Origin: Myrmaecium sp. VS I D KN 1
Taxonomy: Eukaryota > Ascomycota > Dothideomycetes > Valsariales > Valsariaceae
Assembly (NCBI GenBank): GCA_019775845.1
Contig: JADQAV010000026.1
Span: 665,001-729,000 of the forward strand
Length of the DNA: 64,000 bases
Direction: 5' to 3'
How positions within the stretch are numbered: position 1 is the first letter of the stretch; each line of letters opens with the position of its first letter. Made by a program: the position numbers and the translations under genes. Under the pieces are notes generated by a model. That model worked only from the letters and a program-made list of their open reading frames with translations, did no database searches and was not told the DNA's origin. This document shows positions 61,621 through 64,000 of this stretch, piece after piece.

Positions 61621-61634
61621 ACGCGATTTTTCGT
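61621..61634 (-). promoter_or_regulatory. Possible MCB/SCB cell-cycle element upstream of MCM4
   Basis: ACGCG (core of the MluI cell-cycle box) directly followed by TTTTCGTG, whose complement CACGAAAA matches the Swi4/6 box. It lies about 140-150 nt upstream of the MCM4 start. MBF/SBF control of replication genes is known in yeasts; its use here is inferred. Confidence 0.4.
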
Positions 61635-61962
61635 GTCGTTCTGGCGTAAAGTGGTTGCATTGGCGTCTGGGCGTTAGGAAGCCTTGTGGCCTAAGGCTGA
61701 CATGAAAGCATGGTTTCTCAATCTCTTAAGCGATGGTGGCATGTAGCACGGTTGGTTAGGTACATAAGATATAGTAGTATTATTGTATCAATCAAAGACA
61801 TATAGCATGGCAAGGTTCCGAAGCGGAACGTTCCAAATATGAACGGTGATCACGTTGACCTTGGTATCATCCTCGCACACAGCGTTCGCTGTACACAGAT
61901 TTCCCTGCCATGCTGGCCGGGTTGATCGAATCTCTTGAAATGGGACCTCAAGGCCCATCCAT

Positions 61963-61996
61963 CATGTTATGGTTCATGTTATGGTTCATGTTATGG
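61963..61996. repeat. 12-bp tandem repeat, about 2.8 units
   Basis: Units CATGTTATGGTT in direct tandem within the MCM4/TBCA spacer. Confidence 0.9.
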
Positions 61997-62648
61997 ATTG
62001 TCCAGGAAAGCAGCGTCAAACCGTGACCGTCAAACCGCCGTAGCGCTCAGGAACATGAAGTTGTCAAATGAAACACAAAGGCGATGCCGGCCTGGAGTGC
62101 TGCCTTCCTCATCAGGCAAACAAGCATCCTTTTCAGCGGCAACCCGGCGCGCAGCCCACTCCGGGCAGTGACATGAAGTTGACGCCGTGCATATCGACTG
62201 TACGTACATATAAAAGTCCGTAGATGCAGGTACAATGGAATGCAGATGCAGGTGCAATTGCAGACAGATTGGTGGTTGCGCACTGCACCAGTTGTTGTCC
62301 AGGAGCCGAATGAAGGAGGGGCGGCGCAGCACAGAGCACAGGCACGAAGAGCAGTAGCTACAACCGAACATCATCAACATCAACATCACCACTACAACCA
62401 CTCCCACGACGTAACACTCCTCTCTCACTTCACTCACACAAGAGCATTGCTGCAAGTTCAATCAAGAAAGGCATCTCGATCGGAACCATCTCTTGCTAAT
62501 ACCTCACCACCTGAAGTACCGACCACTTTTCCCTACCTACTCGGGACTCAAACAAACCTCACCACTCACTTCACCAACCATCCACCCAACCCAAAGAGAA
62601 AAAAACCCAAAAGAAAAACGAAAGAAAAATAAAAACAACCCCAAAACC

Positions 62649-63209
62649 ATGGCACCACCAACCAAACTAACCATCGCCACCGCCGCCCTGACCCGGCTCA
62701 TCAAAGAAGAAGCCAGCTACCACAAAGAGCTCGCGCAGCAGCAGTCCCGCATCGCCTCGCTCGAAGCCGCCAACCCCGCCGAGCAAGACGAAAACGCCGA
62801 TTTTCAGTTGAGGCAGGAGGTAAGTCGCTCCCAAAAGGAATGGTGGAGGGATGGAGGGATGTATGGGGAGGGATGAAGGGCTGATGTTTTTTTTACGCTA
62901 CAGCGCCGCGCTCTCGAGGAGACGAAAGCCGTGCTCCCCTCGCTGCGGAGCAAGATTGAACGCGCGGTGGTGGAGTTGAGGGGGGTGTTGGTATGTTCTG
63001 TTCCTTTCCTTATTTTCCCCTCATCCTTTTCTTTCTCCGTTTCTGTCGTTGAGTTGTGCGCGGCATTTGGATGTAAGTTGGGATGCATGCTGATGGGGGT
63101 GTGTGTGTAGGAGGAGAACCGAGCCCAGGTTACTCCTGAAGAAATTGCGAAGGCGGAGGATGCGGTTGCGTTGGGTGTGAAGGCGGTGCAGGAGACGGCT
63201 GAGAAGTGA
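62649..63209 (+). CDS. TBCA: Tubulin-binding cofactor A (Rbl2-like)
   Basis: Exons 62649-62819, 62904-62990 and 63111-63209 give 118 aa, the normal size for TBCA. The protein is all-helical and highly charged: LTIATAALTRLIKEEASYHK, then ASLEAANPAEQDENADFQLR, ALEETKAVLPSLRSKIERAV and EEIAKAEDAV, matching the three-helix bundle of the family. TBCA captures beta-tubulin released from the CCT chaperonin and passes it on for alpha/beta dimer assembly. All three exons are whole codons; donors are GTAAGT and GTATGT. The ATG follows a CAAAACC leader. The gene is divergent from MCM4 and tail to tail with THOC7, whose stop is 242 nt downstream. Confidence 0.93.
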
Positions 63210-63451
63210 GAGCGGGGTGGATGTGATGCCGTGAAAGAGGGGGAGCAGGGAAGCGAATCAGAGGATCAAGAAGATGGAGAAAATATTGATTCTTCGGTTC
63301 CTTTACGTATCTAGAGTACTCCCATGGCGGGAACTAGTTTAATGTCCCTTTCCGTTTCCTTATAACGCCTTTGGTGATGTTATGCTATGAAGAGAGGTAA
63401 TGATGGTATTTCAGACATCCTCTCCCCTCTCCACCCCTTTATATGCTGGAA

Positions 63452-64000
63452 TCATTCCTCCATGCGCTCCACACGGCCCTCATCATCCTCCTGCTCCTCC
63501 CCCTCCTCCATCCCACTCTCCTCATCCGACCTAGTCTCCCCATCTTCCCTCCCACCCTCATCATCCTCCTCCCCCTCCTCCCCCTCCCCCTCCTCCCCCT
63601 CTCCCTCTCCCTTCGAACCACCCCGCCCATCCGCCACCGAGCCCGGCGCAGGCATCGGCGTCGCCGCCTCAGCCGGGGTGCCCTCGCCCCGCGTCGTGCT
63701 AGCGCCCTCCTCCTCACCCTCCGCACCACCAGCCATCCCCTCCTTCCGCTCCGCCTCCTCCTTCTCATCACGAATCAACCGCAGCATACTCCAACTCTCC
63801 TCCATAATCCTGCGGAACTGCTCCCGGCGCTCCGTCCACGTCTGCCGATACGCCGCGCGCTCCTCCTCCAGCTCGCGGATCTCCGCGCGGAGCTTATCCA
63901 GCAGGACCGCCTGCTCGTCGCGCGGGCGCAGCAGCCGGTTCGCCGCGATGCGCTCGGCGCGGGCGTCGTACTCGCGGCGGCGGGCCAGCGCGGCCTGCGC
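63452..64000 (-). CDS. THOC7: THO complex subunit 7-like protein (5' part outside the window)
   Basis: Partial: the frame is open from the window edge (64000) to a TGA at 63452-63454, 182 codons. The visible part starts in a long coiled coil: ARRREYDARAERIAANRLLR, LDKLRAEIRELEEERAAY, TWTERREQFRRIMEESWSML and RLIRDEKEEAERKEG. This is the pattern of Tho7/Mft1-type THO subunits (PF05615). THO/TREX couples transcription to mRNP assembly and export in the nucleus. The last ~95 residues are low complexity, Gly/Glu/Asp-rich and very acidic. The N-terminus and any 5' introns are missing. Confidence 0.82.
   Translation of the reverse strand, partial: AQAALARRREYDARAERIAANRLLRPRDEQAVLLDKLRAEIRELEEERAAYRQTWTERREQFRRIMEESWSMLRLIRDEKEEAERKEGMAGGAEGEEEGASTTRGEGTPAEAATPMPAPGSVADGRGGSKGEGEGEEGEGEEGEEDDEGGREDGETRSDEESGMEEGEEQEDDEGRVERMEE

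Larger units (their letters stand above)
61483..62648. other. Divergent promoter of MCM4 and tubulin cofactor A
   Basis: Contains an inverted CCAAT (61554-61558), a cell-cycle-box-like site, a 12-bp repeat and, near TBCA, a CA/A-rich leader (62560-62648). No gene seen. Confidence 0.6.

Overview
The window is nuclear DNA of a filamentous ascomycete (Pezizomycotina, probably Sordariomycetes). The evidence is compact genes with short introns (about 50-240 nt, GT..AG, with CTAAC/CTGAC-like branch points), GC-biased coding sequence, pyrimidine- or CA-rich leaders, and a set of conserved ascomycete proteins. I assembled exons by hand; nearly every model below closes in frame across all its introns. 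The species is not determinable from what I can see.

Layout, left to right. 0.9-2.9 kb: Vps62-family membrane protein (-). 5.7-7.0 kb: TFIIIC subunit tau55/Sfc7 (+), tail to tail with a stomatin/band-7 protein (-, 7.5-8.7 kb). 9.9-12.0 kb: ACSS3/propionyl-CoA-synthetase-like enzyme (-) ending in a possible peroxisomal signal. 13.6-14.8 kb: LENG1-like splicing-associated protein (-). 15.8-16.7 kb: conserved protein of unknown function (+). 18.2-19.4 kb: mitochondrial helix-rich protein (+). 19.9-21.1 kb: ESCRT regulator IST1 (+). 22.2-23.6 kb: SLC25 mitochondrial carrier (+). 24.4-26.8 kb: predicted ABC-class ATPase with an RG-rich N-terminus (+). 31.9-32.7 kb: Ras2-type GTPase (-). 42.2-47.8 kb: Lte1-like RasGEF (-). 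49.5-50.4 kb: cytochrome b561 (-). 51.4-53.2 kb: SLC35C2-like transporter (-). 54.6-57.0 kb: fungal protein of unknown function carrying the same domain at both ends (+). 58.3-61.5 kb: MCM4 replicative helicase subunit (-), divergent from tubulin cofactor A (+, 62.6-63.2 kb). The window ends inside a THOC7-like THO/TREX subunit (-).

These are mostly single-copy housekeeping genes, not a pathway cluster. They cover endomembrane/ESCRT traffic (Vps62, IST1), GTPase signalling (Ras2 and, about 10 kb away, a RasGEF), RNA metabolism (TFIIIC, LENG1-like, THOC7), mitochondrial and peroxisomal metabolism, and cell-cycle/cytoskeleton functions (MCM4, TBCA). I see no biosynthetic cluster, intact transposon, rRNA, tRNA or CRISPR array.

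Two long gene-poor stretches (26.8-31.9 kb and 32.7-42.2 kb) hold only simple repeats and short unconvincing reading frames. I find no convincing undescribed multi-gene system. The most promising leads are the duplicated-domain protein with an internal composition step, tiny first exons in two genes, in-frame introns that could be retained, possible dual targeting of the acyl-CoA synthetase, and the large gene-poor block between Ras2 and the RasGEF.
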